From NCBI RefSeq assembly GCF_900635955.1, contig NZ_LR134201.1, forward strand, positions 3,596,001 through 3,660,000: a DNA stretch of 64,000 nucleotides, in the 5' to 3' direction. The notes beneath the pieces are model-generated. The model was not told the origin of the DNA and searched no databases. It saw only the letters and a program-made list of their open reading frames with translations. Source of the DNA: Cedecea lapagei (GTDB lineage Bacteria > Pseudomonadota > Gammaproteobacteria > Enterobacterales > Enterobacteriaceae). Shown piece by piece: positions 43,657-51,815 of this stretch; within the stretch, counting starts at the first letter, position 1, and each line of letters begins with the position of its first letter. A program made the translations under genes and the position numbers.

Positions 43657-44328
43657 TTAAAACGAACCGTAGCGTTTTATCTCTGCGATTGGCCGCTTAA
43701 AGTATTGCCGCCTGTCCATCTCCACATGTTCAATATCGCTGAGGCCAGGGCGCTGATGTCCGATACAAGGATAAACGCCATACCAGCGTCCCTCCTCCAT
43801 AAGTTTTAACCAGTTAGTATCCAGCCCGGCTTTATTGCGTGCTTCGCCTTGCTCCATTCTGTAAATCGCCTGAGAAAAATTATGCATCAGGGTTTTGTAA
43901 TAAGGGCGGTTAACCAGATAACTGTTTGCCAGAAAAGCAAACTCCACTTTATAAAAGGCAGGCTTCACTTTTTTAATGATGTAATAGCTGGCAGAAAGAA
44001 ACCCCACATCCCAGTCAGTACGTGCTAACTCACTCAAAAAAACATTAGCTCTTTCAATCGATTGCTCATCATTCTCGAACACCATATCGTCCTCAAGGAT
44101 CAGGACATTGTTCCAGCCGTTGATTTGCGCCATGATCAGAACATTCAGGTGCGACTTTGCGCAGCCCAGCGCCCCCTCTTCCTCCTCAATAGCGTCAAAA
44201 TGAATAATTTTCTCTTCCGGAGCCTGAACTTTTTTTAACTCCCCGATAATTTCAGCTTTTCTGTCCGGACGCTTCGCCAGATTAATATAGACAATTTTAT
44301 CGATCAAACTCCAGTTAATCATGCGCAT
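43657..44328 (-). CDS. GT25-family glycosyltransferase
   Basis: 223 residues, no signal peptide. GT25 hallmarks: YINLAKRPDRKAEIIGELKK (14-33), FDAIEEEEGALGCAKSHLNV, the acidic motif ILEDDMVF (LEDD at 78-81), SYLVNR, and the later Asp-containing GLDTNWLKL. In bacteria this family mostly adds galactose or glucose to lipooligosaccharide; in animals it contains collagen galactosyltransferases. It is a single gene, convergent with the T6SS right arm and divergent from the dlt operon, so its acceptor (LPS or protein) is open. Confidence 0.85.
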   Translation of the reverse strand: MRMINWSLIDKIVYINLAKRPDRKAEIIGELKKVQAPEEKIIHFDAIEEEEGALGCAKSHLNVLIMAQINGWNNVLILEDDMVFENDEQSIERANVFLSELARTDWDVGFLSASYYIIKKVKPAFYKVEFAFLANSYLVNRPYYKTLMHNFSQAIYRMEQGEARNKAGLDTNWLKLMEEGRWYGVYPCIGHQRPGLSDIEHVEMDRRQYFKRPIAEIKRYGSF

Positions 44329-44775
44329 CCTCAGCCATTCTCAACGGTGACAAAATAGTATTTTACCGCAAATTCTTTTTATCACTGGATACGGTGGCTA
44401 TTTTAGGATTATGGCTTTATCTCTTCTTCGGCACCGCCGCCCTAAAATATGGCACGCAGGAATATCATCTTTAGGCTTTACCCTTAATTTTGGTAAGCCT
44501 GATATTTACTCAACGGGAAAGGCTGCGGTTTTATGCGATAAATACTGCGGACGATAACACCATTGCGCTCCCGCACGGGCGGCCTGGTTTACGCTGAGGG
44601 AGCCGCGCAGATTATTATTACTGCGGCAGGTTCATTGTACATACCGTTACACAGCAACGCTCATCATCGGGGGGAAGCCTGGTATATAGTGCTGCCGTAC
44701 ACAGGGATGATTTGTTGTGTTGATAGAAAATAACAAATTTTAAACAAATGGGCGTCATGTAACCTTACGTTAATA
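44329..44775. other. Intergenic region upstream of dlt and GT25 genes
   Basis: 447 bases. A short plus-strand frame in 44365-44470 would read as a hydrophobic end (ILGLWLYLFFGTAALKYG) before a stop but has no start or RBS, so I treat it as a possible remnant. The promoters of dltD and the GT25 gene must lie here. Confidence 0.4.
44730..44746. promoter_or_regulatory. PhoP-box-like direct repeat upstream of dltD
   Basis: Read on the minus strand: TGTTTA-AAATT-TGTTAT, two half-sites 11 bases apart against the consensus (T/G)GTTTA-N5-(T/G)GTTTA; the first half is exact, the second matches 4 of 6. It lies 30 bases before the dltD start in reverse orientation. dlt-like operons in other Gram-negatives respond to PhoPQ, but this site is only a candidate. 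Confidence 0.35.
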
Positions 44776-45915
44776 ATGAACATCAAAAATACTCTCTGCC
44801 TGCATATCCTGATGGCGCTGCTTGCCGTCTTGCTCCTTTGCGTTCCAGCCCTGGTGACGAGCTTCTCTGCGCCGCTCACCTTCCAGCCGTTGATTAAATC
44901 AATGGAGGGAACGCCGAAAGAACAAAAAGAGAAAATCGCTACGATTTCCCATGCCTTACAGGGCAATGCGCTATTTTTCCTCGGCGCTTCCGAAGTGTCG
45001 ACATCCGAAGATGAACATTACGCTGTATATAATTACTTTAATAAGCAATTACGTCAGCCGGTGGTGGCCTACGGGGACAGTTATGTTGATAACATTACTC
45101 AGTTCCTGCTGCTTTCACGTTTTAAAAACGATCTTAATGCAAACAGCAAAGTTGTTCTGCTGTTTGCCCCCGACAGTTTCTATTTCGACACGATTCCTCC
45201 GGCCATTTTTGCCGATCATTTCCCGGCGGCTATTTTCAATCCGCTGATGGCGGACGAAAAAGCCCGTCCTTTGCTGGTCAATTACTTACACCATATTGAT
45301 GAAGAGGACATTAGCCATTTAACTTTTGGTGAAATGAAAATATACGGCTGGCAGGCGAAAATTATCTGGCAAGAAGTGAATTATGAGTTTGCTAACTTCT
45401 GCACGATGGTAAAAAACCACTGGCTGGCGCTGCTGCGTATTGTTCCCGAGCCGCATCGCCCGTGGCCGCATCCGGCTGAAAACTACGTAGCCCCGGACTG
45501 GGGCAAAGCGCTGGCTCACGCTCGCGTGCTGAACCAGGCCCGCCAGCAAAGCGCAGCGACATTGTGGATGGACAAAAGCGTTTTTGACGACGAGAAAACG
45601 GCGGAGGAGTGGTACGAAACGCCGGTAGTAAACCGCCAGATGGAAGCCTTCCAGGCCACCATAGCGCTGCTCAAATCACGCCACGCCCAGTTTGTGGTGA
45701 TTGTCGATCCGCTTAACCCATGGGCGCTAAAAAACACCCAAAAATTCCAGCCCGTCGACCGTCAGATAAGGGCATACCTCGAGCAAAACCAGGTGCGCTA
45801 TTTCGATATGTACGCCCGGCCTTATCAAAACGGCTGGAACTGGGACCGTCTGCATCCAACCGAGCTGGCGTGGGTCGCCATGGACCGCTTTATTGCTGAG
45901 AGCTTTTTACGATGA
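44776..45915 (+). CDS. dltD: D-alanine transfer protein DltD
   Basis: 379 residues with an N-terminal membrane anchor (about 7-28) and an extracytoplasmic SGNH-like domain. Motif FFLGASEVSTSE places the catalytic Ser at 72; the C-terminal NWDRLHPTELAWVAMD supplies the Asp-His pair. In Gram-positives DltD accepts D-alanine from the DltX tyrosine and puts it on teichoic acid; in a Gram-negative the acceptor would be another envelope polymer, probably LPS. First gene of the operon; the RBS is weak. Confidence 0.88.
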   Translation: MNIKNTLCLHILMALLAVLLLCVPALVTSFSAPLTFQPLIKSMEGTPKEQKEKIATISHALQGNALFFLGASEVSTSEDEHYAVYNYFNKQLRQPVVAYGDSYVDNITQFLLLSRFKNDLNANSKVVLLFAPDSFYFDTIPPAIFADHFPAAIFNPLMADEKARPLLVNYLHHIDEEDISHLTFGEMKIYGWQAKIIWQEVNYEFANFCTMVKNHWLALLRIVPEPHRPWPHPAENYVAPDWGKALAHARVLNQARQQSAATLWMDKSVFDDEKTAEEWYETPVVNRQMEAFQATIALLKSRHAQFVVIVDPLNPWALKNTQKFQPVDRQIRAYLEQNQVRYFDMYARPYQNGWNWDRLHPTELAWVAMDRFIAESFLR

Positions 45916-46031
45916 AAACCGCCGTTCGCCTTTTTCTGCTTTATCTCCTGCTGGCAATCACCGTGATTGCGTGGTCCTCCGTGGACGACAGCATGAATAT
46001 AAAAGTGCACTTTGAATATCAAAAATTCTGA
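45912..46031 (+). CDS. dltX: DltX-like transmembrane microprotein
   Basis: 39 codons, ATG overlapping the dltD stop (ATGA). One membrane helix (about 5-22, VRLFLLYLLLAITVIAW), then a short extracytoplasmic part ending exactly in FEYQKF, which fits the F-x-Y-x-x-F C-terminal hexapeptide of Gram-positive DltX, whose Tyr carries the acyl group from DltB to DltD. It sits between dltD and dltB with an 7-base gap to dltB. Length, topology, position and motif agree; the gene is easily missed by automatic annotation. Confidence 0.78.
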   Translation: MKTAVRLFLLYLLLAITVIAWSSVDDSMNIKVHFEYQKF

Positions 46032-46038
46032 AGGGTGA

Positions 46039-47160
46039 ATGATGTACAGCTCCGGAACCTTTTTTTTCTTTCTGTTTTCATCGGCACTGCTGTTTGCGCT
46101 GGTTAATCGCCTGTTCCGTTACCGGCTAACCTATTTAGCGGCTTTTTCGGTGCTGGCGGCGCTGGGCTGGGGATATATCTTCCAGGGCGATTATCTTGTT
46201 CCGGTGGCGGTATTCTTCAGCTTTTATATTCTCGTCACCTTAAAAGAAAGAGGCTGGTTAAAAACCTGGCAGGCAGTAAGCCTGACCCTACTGCCGCTGT
46301 TTTTGGTGAAATTACACCTGAATAACCACTGGGGCATGATTGGCCTGTCGTTTATGACGTTTCGCGCTATTGATGTGCTGCTTTACCGCAGCAATAAAGA
46401 TGGCCGAAACTTTTTGCATTATTTCTGCTATCTCTTTATGCCGTTTATTATTCTCGCGGGCCCAATGTACCGCTGGAGAACGTGGGTTGGCGATATTAAC
46501 AAGCCGGTGTTCAGGCTTACCAGCGCCGCGCTGTTGCTGGCCATCGAACAAATCGTGACCGGCATCGTGCAAAAATTCTTGTTTGCGATGCTGATCGACA
46601 ACCTGGTGATCGAATCCTGGAGCCACCGGCCGTTTACCCTCACCGTCGGCGTAGTGATGTCGCTCGCCTACAGCGCCTACCTCTACTTTGACTTCGCCGG
46701 CTACAGCAATATGGCTATCGGCGCAGGTCGCCTGTTTGGCCTCAATATCCCGGCCAACTTCAATATGCCGGTGCTGGCCAAAAATCCGCAGGACTTCTGG
46801 CGCCGCTTCCACATCAGCCTGTCTGAATGGCTGCGCGACGTGGTCTTTATGCCGATTTACATGAACCTGATGAAGCTCGATTTTTTCCGCCAAAACAAAA
46901 CCCTGGCACAGAACGTGGGCATTTTCTGCACGCTCTTTTGCATGGGGGCCTGGAACGGGCTTGAACGACACTACGTCATCAGCGGCGCGCTGTTCGGCGC
47001 TATTTCCGTTGCCCATAACATGCTGCTGTGGTCAGCCAAACGCAGCCCGGCTCTGAGCAACGTCTTGCGTCATCCGGTTAGCGCGTTTTTTGGACGAATT
47101 CTGACGCTGGCAAGCGCCGCGGTCTCCCTCTACATCTTTAGTGGAATGTCACCTCTATGA
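46039..47160 (+). CDS. dltB: MBOAT-family D-alanyl transferase DltB
   Basis: 373 residues, about ten membrane segments. MBOAT signature YLYFDFAGYSNMAIGAGRLF and NPQDFWRRFHISLSEWLRDV, with His258 in the conserved FHISLS. The second His motif, WHG in Gram-positive DltB, reads Trp305-Asn306-Gly307 here, while His311 five residues on is kept (GLERHYV). DltB passes D-alanine from DltC across the membrane to the DltX tyrosine. Stop overlaps dltA start (ATGA). Confidence 0.9.
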   Translation: MMYSSGTFFFFLFSSALLFALVNRLFRYRLTYLAAFSVLAALGWGYIFQGDYLVPVAVFFSFYILVTLKERGWLKTWQAVSLTLLPLFLVKLHLNNHWGMIGLSFMTFRAIDVLLYRSNKDGRNFLHYFCYLFMPFIILAGPMYRWRTWVGDINKPVFRLTSAALLLAIEQIVTGIVQKFLFAMLIDNLVIESWSHRPFTLTVGVVMSLAYSAYLYFDFAGYSNMAIGAGRLFGLNIPANFNMPVLAKNPQDFWRRFHISLSEWLRDVVFMPIYMNLMKLDFFRQNKTLAQNVGIFCTLFCMGAWNGLERHYVISGALFGAISVAHNMLLWSAKRSPALSNVLRHPVSAFFGRILTLASAAVSLYIFSGMSPL

Positions 47161-48590
47161 ACCTTCACTCCGAGCTTCATGAACTGCAGGATTTTCTGCG
47201 TGCGGCATTACTCGACCCCGCGCGTCCAACCCAGTTAGCCATCAGCGGCAGCGATACCGCCCTGACCTGGCAACAGCTTTCCGTCGCCGCCGCCGACTGG
47301 GCTCAGCGCTACGCCGCGTGCCAGCAGCCAGCCGGCACGCCGGTTGTGTTATACGGGCACCAGCAGGCCGAGTTTGCCGTCGCAATCTATAGCTGCCTGC
47401 TGCACAACATCCCTTATATTCCGGTGGATTGCATCTACCCCCAGGAGCGGCTGAAAGAGATCTGCGCGCTTGCGAGCGCCCCATACTATTACGACGTGGT
47501 AACGAAGCAGTTCGTGGCAACCGGCGTGGCGGGAAGCGTTCTGGCTGAGCCAGATTTGGCCTACATCATGTTTACGTCAGGAAGCACCGGAAAACCGAAA
47601 GGCGTCCAGATCGGCCGCGAAAGCCTGTGGCACTTTATGAAGTGGGTGCGTCAGGACTTTGCGCTGCCGGAAGTGCCGGTGCTGATGAACCACGCGGTAT
47701 TCAGCTTCGACCTTTCCCTTATCCCCCTGCTGGCTAACCTCGCCACCGGCGGGCATATCGTGCTGAACGCAAAAGAGGAGATCGCCGCTGAAAACTGGCT
47801 GGAGCGTCTGAAAACCAACGGCGTATCGGCCTGGGTTTCAACCCCCTCTTTCGCCTACCAGAAGCTGCTTTCTCCGCAGTTCAACGGCGACTATTTGCCT
47901 GAGCTAAGCGTGTTTATTTTCATCGGTGAAGTGCTGAACAAGGCGCTGGTTAAACAGCTCCGCCGCCGCTTCCCGCAGGCCAAAATCCTTAACTCCTACG
48001 GCCCGACGGAGGCGACGATCGCCACCACGGTGGTTGAAATTACCGACGAGATCCTGCTCAGCGAAAACGACGTGCTGCCGGTGGGCATCATGATGCCGGA
48101 GTCCCGAATGGAAATTACCTCAGAAGGTGAGCTGATTATCTGGGGAAAAAACGTTATGCGAGGCTACCTTGGGCTGCCGCAGGAAAATGCGGCAAAGTTG
48201 CTGCACCGCGAAAGCGAGCACTACCGGGGTTACCGGACCGGCGATCTCGGCTATGAAGACGGGCTGCTGTATTGCCAGGGCCGCAACGACAGCCAGATCA
48301 AACTGAACGGCTACCGCATTGAAATCAACGAGATTGAAAACCGCCTGCTGGCGATGTCCGGCATTAGCGAAGCCGTGGTGCTGCCGCTGATGAAGTCCGG
48401 CGGCGGCGTGCTGCGCATTGCGGCGTTCTGCGTAACCGGCCTGGCGCCGGAAGCGATCAAAAGTTCGCTTGCCAAGGTGATCCCTCCTTATATGGTGCCT
48501 TCGCAAATCATTATCAAAGACGCTTTGCCGCTGAACCCTAACGGCAAAATCGACCGCAAGCTGCTGGATACCCAGGCTCGCACGAATTAA
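47157..48590 (+). CDS. dltA: D-alanine--carrier protein ligase DltA
   Basis: 477 residues, adenylation-domain enzyme: A3 P-loop MFTSGSTGKPKGV, A5 NSYGPTEATIATTV, A7 YRTGDLGYEDG, A10 NPNGKIDRK near the C-terminus. It activates D-alanine with ATP and loads the DltC phosphopantetheine arm. Size and motifs fit DltA rather than a siderophore NRPS domain; gene order confirms this. Overlaps dltB by 4 bases and is followed by dltC. Confidence 0.88.
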   Translation: MNLHSELHELQDFLRAALLDPARPTQLAISGSDTALTWQQLSVAAADWAQRYAACQQPAGTPVVLYGHQQAEFAVAIYSCLLHNIPYIPVDCIYPQERLKEICALASAPYYYDVVTKQFVATGVAGSVLAEPDLAYIMFTSGSTGKPKGVQIGRESLWHFMKWVRQDFALPEVPVLMNHAVFSFDLSLIPLLANLATGGHIVLNAKEEIAAENWLERLKTNGVSAWVSTPSFAYQKLLSPQFNGDYLPELSVFIFIGEVLNKALVKQLRRRFPQAKILNSYGPTEATIATTVVEITDEILLSENDVLPVGIMMPESRMEITSEGELIIWGKNVMRGYLGLPQENAAKLLHRESEHYRGYRTGDLGYEDGLLYCQGRNDSQIKLNGYRIEINEIENRLLAMSGISEAVVLPLMKSGGGVLRIAAFCVTGLAPEAIKSSLAKVIPPYMVPSQIIIKDALPLNPNGKIDRKLLDTQARTN

Positions 48591-48607
48591 TGACTCAGGA
48601 AACAAAG

Positions 48608-48826
48608 ATGGAACAAGAAATTCTCGCCCTGTTTGAAAAAGTGTTATCCCGTAAAGTGGGCTTTAACGATGAGCTGATTGAGTCCGATATTCTCGACTCT
48701 ATCCTGGCCGTGGATCTGGTGCTGGAGGTGCAGGACGTGTACGGCTGTACTATCCCGCCAACGGAAGTCGCAACCGTGCTGAAAACCCCGGCGACGCTTG
48801 CCAGCTATATCCAGGAGAACCACTAA
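48608..48826 (+). CDS. dltC: D-alanyl carrier protein DltC
   Basis: 72 residues from ATG 48608, which has AGGA 8 bases upstream; an ATG at 48590 overlapping the dltA stop would add six residues. Acyl-carrier fold with the phosphopantetheine-accepting Ser31 in DILDSILAVDLVLEV, a variant of the usual DS(L/V). Last gene of the operon; completes D-X-B-A-C. Confidence 0.88.
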   Translation: MEQEILALFEKVLSRKVGFNDELIESDILDSILAVDLVLEVQDVYGCTIPPTEVATVLKTPATLASYIQENH

Positions 48827-48880
48827 ACCCGCGGGTTCTTAGCCAAACATTCGGGAATCATTCTGCCCCTCCCCCCGGCT

Positions 48881-48899
48881 CTCTCCCCAATGGGGAGAG
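48881..48899. terminator. Hairpin between convergent dltC and fimK
   Basis: Perfect 8-bp stem ctctcccc / ggggagag with loop AAT, about 55 bases past dltC and 17 before the fimK stop. No T-run. The same C-rich/G-rich motif is common between genes in enterobacteria; it probably separates the two convergent transcripts. Confidence 0.5.
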
Positions 48900-48915
48900 G
48901 GTAAGAAGCGCTTAC

Positions 48916-50391
48916 TTAAGCGATGGGCTGCACCGTCTCTCTTTTTTTCAAGTCGGCGATCATTTGCGCGAGTTCAAACTTGAAAACGGGCTGAGAGATA
49001 CTGTATCCCTGAAAAAGATGTACGCCGGACGCCCGCAGCAGACTTAATTTTTCCCGGCTATCAATCCCCTCCGCTACGCAGTGGCTCCCCGTTAGATCAC
49101 AGTAAAAGGCCAGGCTTTTGATCAGCGCCAGCGCATGAGGTTCATACTGCGCGTCCTCCACCACTTTGCGGTCCAGCTTGTAGTCGTTAAACCGTACCGC
49201 ACGCACCGGGAAGTAGACGCTGCTCCGGGAAAAGCAATCATCCAGCATGACCCGATACCCCAAATGCTGAAGTTGAGTAATCAAAAACCGGCTCTCATGG
49301 CGATCGAGTAAATTCAGGCTTTCTGAGATCTCCAGAACCAGCCTGTCCGTCCAGAACGGATTGATTAGCCGGGTACTCAGCTGCTTGATCATCTCTATGA
49401 GGCTTTCGCTGCCTGAAATAGCGGCGGGTATATTGACAGAAAAATAATACGCCCCACGGTACTGGTTAATCCCGCATATAGCCTCCTGCAGCATCAACGC
49501 CGTGAGCAGCCGCCAGGCGTAGCCGGAGCGGATCTGCGGCAGGAACTCAGCCGGCTGCATGATTTGCCCGTTTCGTTCCCAGCGGGCAAGAATTTCAAGC
49601 CCTTTCAGCTGGATTCCACCATCCACGATAGGCTGGAATACCGGGTAGACCTGGCGGTTATGGATGGCATGAACGAACTCCCTTTCAAAAGGCGACAACG
49701 GACTAACTGTCCCGGACGGTAGAGGCCCTTTCTGCTTATTTTTCACCAGCGGCGTTTTCTCGTAGAGCATCGGGTGCGCCATTTTTTTCAGCCCGGATCG
49801 TCTTTGCACGTACAGCGTTTTGTGGCTAACGCCTCTTTGCCTCGCCTGCTCCTGAATTGCCTGACCGGCCAGCGAGTCCACCAGCACATCCAGCTCTTTT
49901 TTTGTCATCCCTTCCGGCTGGATGCCGCTCACCTGCTCCTCTTCAAGCGCCTGTTTTTTGAGGCTCACGGTACACTCCCAGTCCCGCAGCATCAGCGCCG
50001 CCAGGCTGCTGCAGGGCAAATCGGACGGTGCCAGACGAACCCCGCCAAGAAAGCTCTCTTTCTTCACTAACTTTTGCAGCGAACGCCAGATCCATGAGGC
50101 TGAACTTCTGCTCAGAATCAGCACCGACAGCCTGCCGCCGTTACGATCGAGCAGGCACGCCACCTGCCGCAATACCACCAGCAGCCAGTACGGCCGATCG
50201 GGGAGATAGACCATCAGCCTCGCCCCAGCGTCCCGCAGCTCTGTTTCTTCTCCTGATACCGGAAGAAATACCGTGCGGATTTTTCTCCCTGCCAGCAGGT
50301 TTACCAACCCGCTAGCCATCATGTCGCAGGGAGAGAGAATATAATTTACGCCCTCACGCTCACTCGCCGGATCGCCTTCACTGATAAACAA
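48916..50391 (-). CDS. fimK: FimK-type HTH-EAL regulator downstream of fimH
   Basis: 491 residues: N-terminal receiver-like part (about 1-140), a helix-turn-helix (about 160-205, MTKKELDVLVDSLAGQAIQE ... VSHKTLYVQRRSGLKKM) and an EAL domain (about 235-485). The metal and base residues of EAL enzymes appear kept (GLEILARW, FSVNIPA, LVLEISES, MLDDCF, NDYKLDR, CVAEGID, FQGYSISQ), but loop 6 is altered (DDCFSRSS for DDFGTG), so c-di-GMP hydrolysis is uncertain. It overlaps fimH by 14 bases, the place of fimK in Klebsiella, where it lowers fimbriation. A paralog lies at the other end of the fim cluster. Confidence 0.82.
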   Translation of the reverse strand: MFISEGDPASEREGVNYILSPCDMMASGLVNLLAGRKIRTVFLPVSGEETELRDAGARLMVYLPDRPYWLLVVLRQVACLLDRNGGRLSVLILSRSSASWIWRSLQKLVKKESFLGGVRLAPSDLPCSSLAALMLRDWECTVSLKKQALEEEQVSGIQPEGMTKKELDVLVDSLAGQAIQEQARQRGVSHKTLYVQRRSGLKKMAHPMLYEKTPLVKNKQKGPLPSGTVSPLSPFEREFVHAIHNRQVYPVFQPIVDGGIQLKGLEILARWERNGQIMQPAEFLPQIRSGYAWRLLTALMLQEAICGINQYRGAYYFSVNIPAAISGSESLIEMIKQLSTRLINPFWTDRLVLEISESLNLLDRHESRFLITQLQHLGYRVMLDDCFSRSSVYFPVRAVRFNDYKLDRKVVEDAQYEPHALALIKSLAFYCDLTGSHCVAEGIDSREKLSLLRASGVHLFQGYSISQPVFKFELAQMIADLKKRETVQPIA

Positions 50392-51283
50392 ATGTCACCC
50401 CAATGATCGACTGCACGTTACCCGCAGTAACCTGCCCGGTGGTGCGGGCATAGGAGGCCGTCAGCCCCAGGTTCACCGGGCTCGTGCCCACCGTGCCCAG
50501 CGAAACGGTATTGGCACTTCCGCTGCTGATAGCTGTACCGTTACGCAGCAGCTGAATGCCAATCCCCTGCGCCGGCGAGTTGGCCGACGTATTAGTGAAG
50601 ATGGAGCTATCGGTTCCCAGCGTGTTGCCCGTCAGGAAGTAGCCAATATTCTGGTTTTGCGCACAGCGCACGGTCAGAGGTGCTGGCGCCGTGCCCGGGT
50701 AATCCGGCAGGTTTACCGTAATGTTTCGGGCGGAGACATCACAGCCCCCGGTGGGCACCACGACATCGTTGTTGGCGTAGATATTCCAGTTGATGACCTG
50801 ACGATTCCCATTCAGGGAGTCCTCTTTTTCCAGAATGAGCTGGGCAATCATTGTGTTGGCTTTAACAACCACGCCGCTCGCGGTGCTGATAGGCGTTAAG
50901 TAGAGCACGGCCTGCCAGCCGCGGTAGTCACCCCATGTATGATTCACCCATGCGGTTTCCGTCGTCGTCGGGAAAGGGTATTGCGTGCCGTAGTAGCCTA
51001 ACGTTCCTCTGAACGAGGAGAGAACTCCCTGATAAGCAGAGCCGGATCTTATCCTCACCGGATCCTTGTAAATGGTTGGCGCATCGTTTTTACACTGAAT
51101 CGACTGGGAAAGATCGACAACCAGGTTTTGCCCCGTCGAAATGGAAGGGACAAGGTTGACCCGGACGTTGACGGTGCCAGAGCCGCTGATGGATGTCCCC
51201 AGAGACTGGCAGGTAAATGCCTGGCTCGCGGCTGACCACCCCATGCCGACCAGCGTGGCCAATAGCATAATGACTTTTTTCAT
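50378..51283 (-). CDS. fimH: Type 1 fimbrial tip adhesin FimH
   Basis: 301 residues from ATG 51283 with a strong GGAGG. Signal peptide, then the mannose-binding lectin domain: mature start FTCQSLGTSISGSGTVNVRV, GQNLVVDLSQSIQCKND, YPFPTTTETAWVN, and the pilin domain starting near NIYANNDVVVPTGGCDVSAR and ending QSIIGVTFVYQ. Close to Escherichia coli FimH in both domains; the mature N-terminal Phe that lines the mannose pocket is present. Several pocket-loop residues differ, so affinity may differ. Confidence 0.95.
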   Translation of the reverse strand: MKKVIMLLATLVGMGWSAASQAFTCQSLGTSISGSGTVNVRVNLVPSISTGQNLVVDLSQSIQCKNDAPTIYKDPVRIRSGSAYQGVLSSFRGTLGYYGTQYPFPTTTETAWVNHTWGDYRGWQAVLYLTPISTASGVVVKANTMIAQLILEKEDSLNGNRQVINWNIYANNDVVVPTGGCDVSARNITVNLPDYPGTAPAPLTVRCAQNQNIGYFLTGNTLGTDSSIFTNTSANSPAQGIGIQLLRNGTAISSGSANTVSLGTVGTSPVNLGLTASYARTTGQVTAGNVQSIIGVTFVYQ

Positions 51284-51299
51284 TCCATCCTCCTTGCGA

Positions 51300-51803
51300 T
51301 CAGGACCAGGTGTAGGTGACATTGATCACCGCCTGGATCGTTCCCTGGGTCGTTCCGCCGTTAACCGTCAGCGCTCTGACCTGCAGCGGGAAACTGGTGC
51401 TCTGGCTTGCGGCATCAACCGCCACGGTTTTATTGGCGCCATTATTCAGCGTCGCTCCGCCGTTATCCTGAAGCTGAAGCTGGAGATTACGCGCCGTCCC
51501 CTGGTTGCCGTAATAGCCAGTCGCATCCGCCGTTCCGCTGAAGGTGGCGGTCACTTTTGACGTGCCGTCAGGGCAGTTGGTCAAATTCAGCGTGACGTCG
51601 TGCCACTCCGACGACGCCCCGGCCTGCGCCAGGCTGAAGGTATAGAGATCGCCGAGATCGACGGTGGCCGTTGGGGTCGAAATCGTGCAGGGCTTCGCCA
51701 CCACTTTTCCGTTCACGGTGATGGTGACATCGTCGGCCTTCGCCGTGGAAGAGAGCACTATCAGCGCCCCGACAAGCACCCTTCCGGGTAGAATCCATTT
51801 CAT
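51300..51803 (-). CDS. fimG: Type 1 fimbrial tip subunit FimG
   Basis: 167 residues, signal peptide about 1-23 (AKA-D). Mature start DDVTITVNGKVVAKPCTIST is that of FimG; WHDVTLNLTNCPDGTSKVTA and FPLQVRALTVNGGTTQGTIQ follow, ending INVTYTWS. Links FimH to FimF in the tip fibrillum. 16 bases upstream of the fimH start. Confidence 0.94.
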   Translation of the reverse strand: MKWILPGRVLVGALIVLSSTAKADDVTITVNGKVVAKPCTISTPTATVDLGDLYTFSLAQAGASSEWHDVTLNLTNCPDGTSKVTATFSGTADATGYYGNQGTARNLQLQLQDNGGATLNNGANKTVAVDAASQSTSFPLQVRALTVNGGTTQGTIQAVINVTYTWS

Positions 51804-51815
51804 GTCCGCCTCCGG

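Noticed and set aside
44365..44470. Hydrophobic plus-strand frame upstream of dltD
   Set aside because: No start codon or RBS and too short; kept only as a possible remnant in the intergenic entry.
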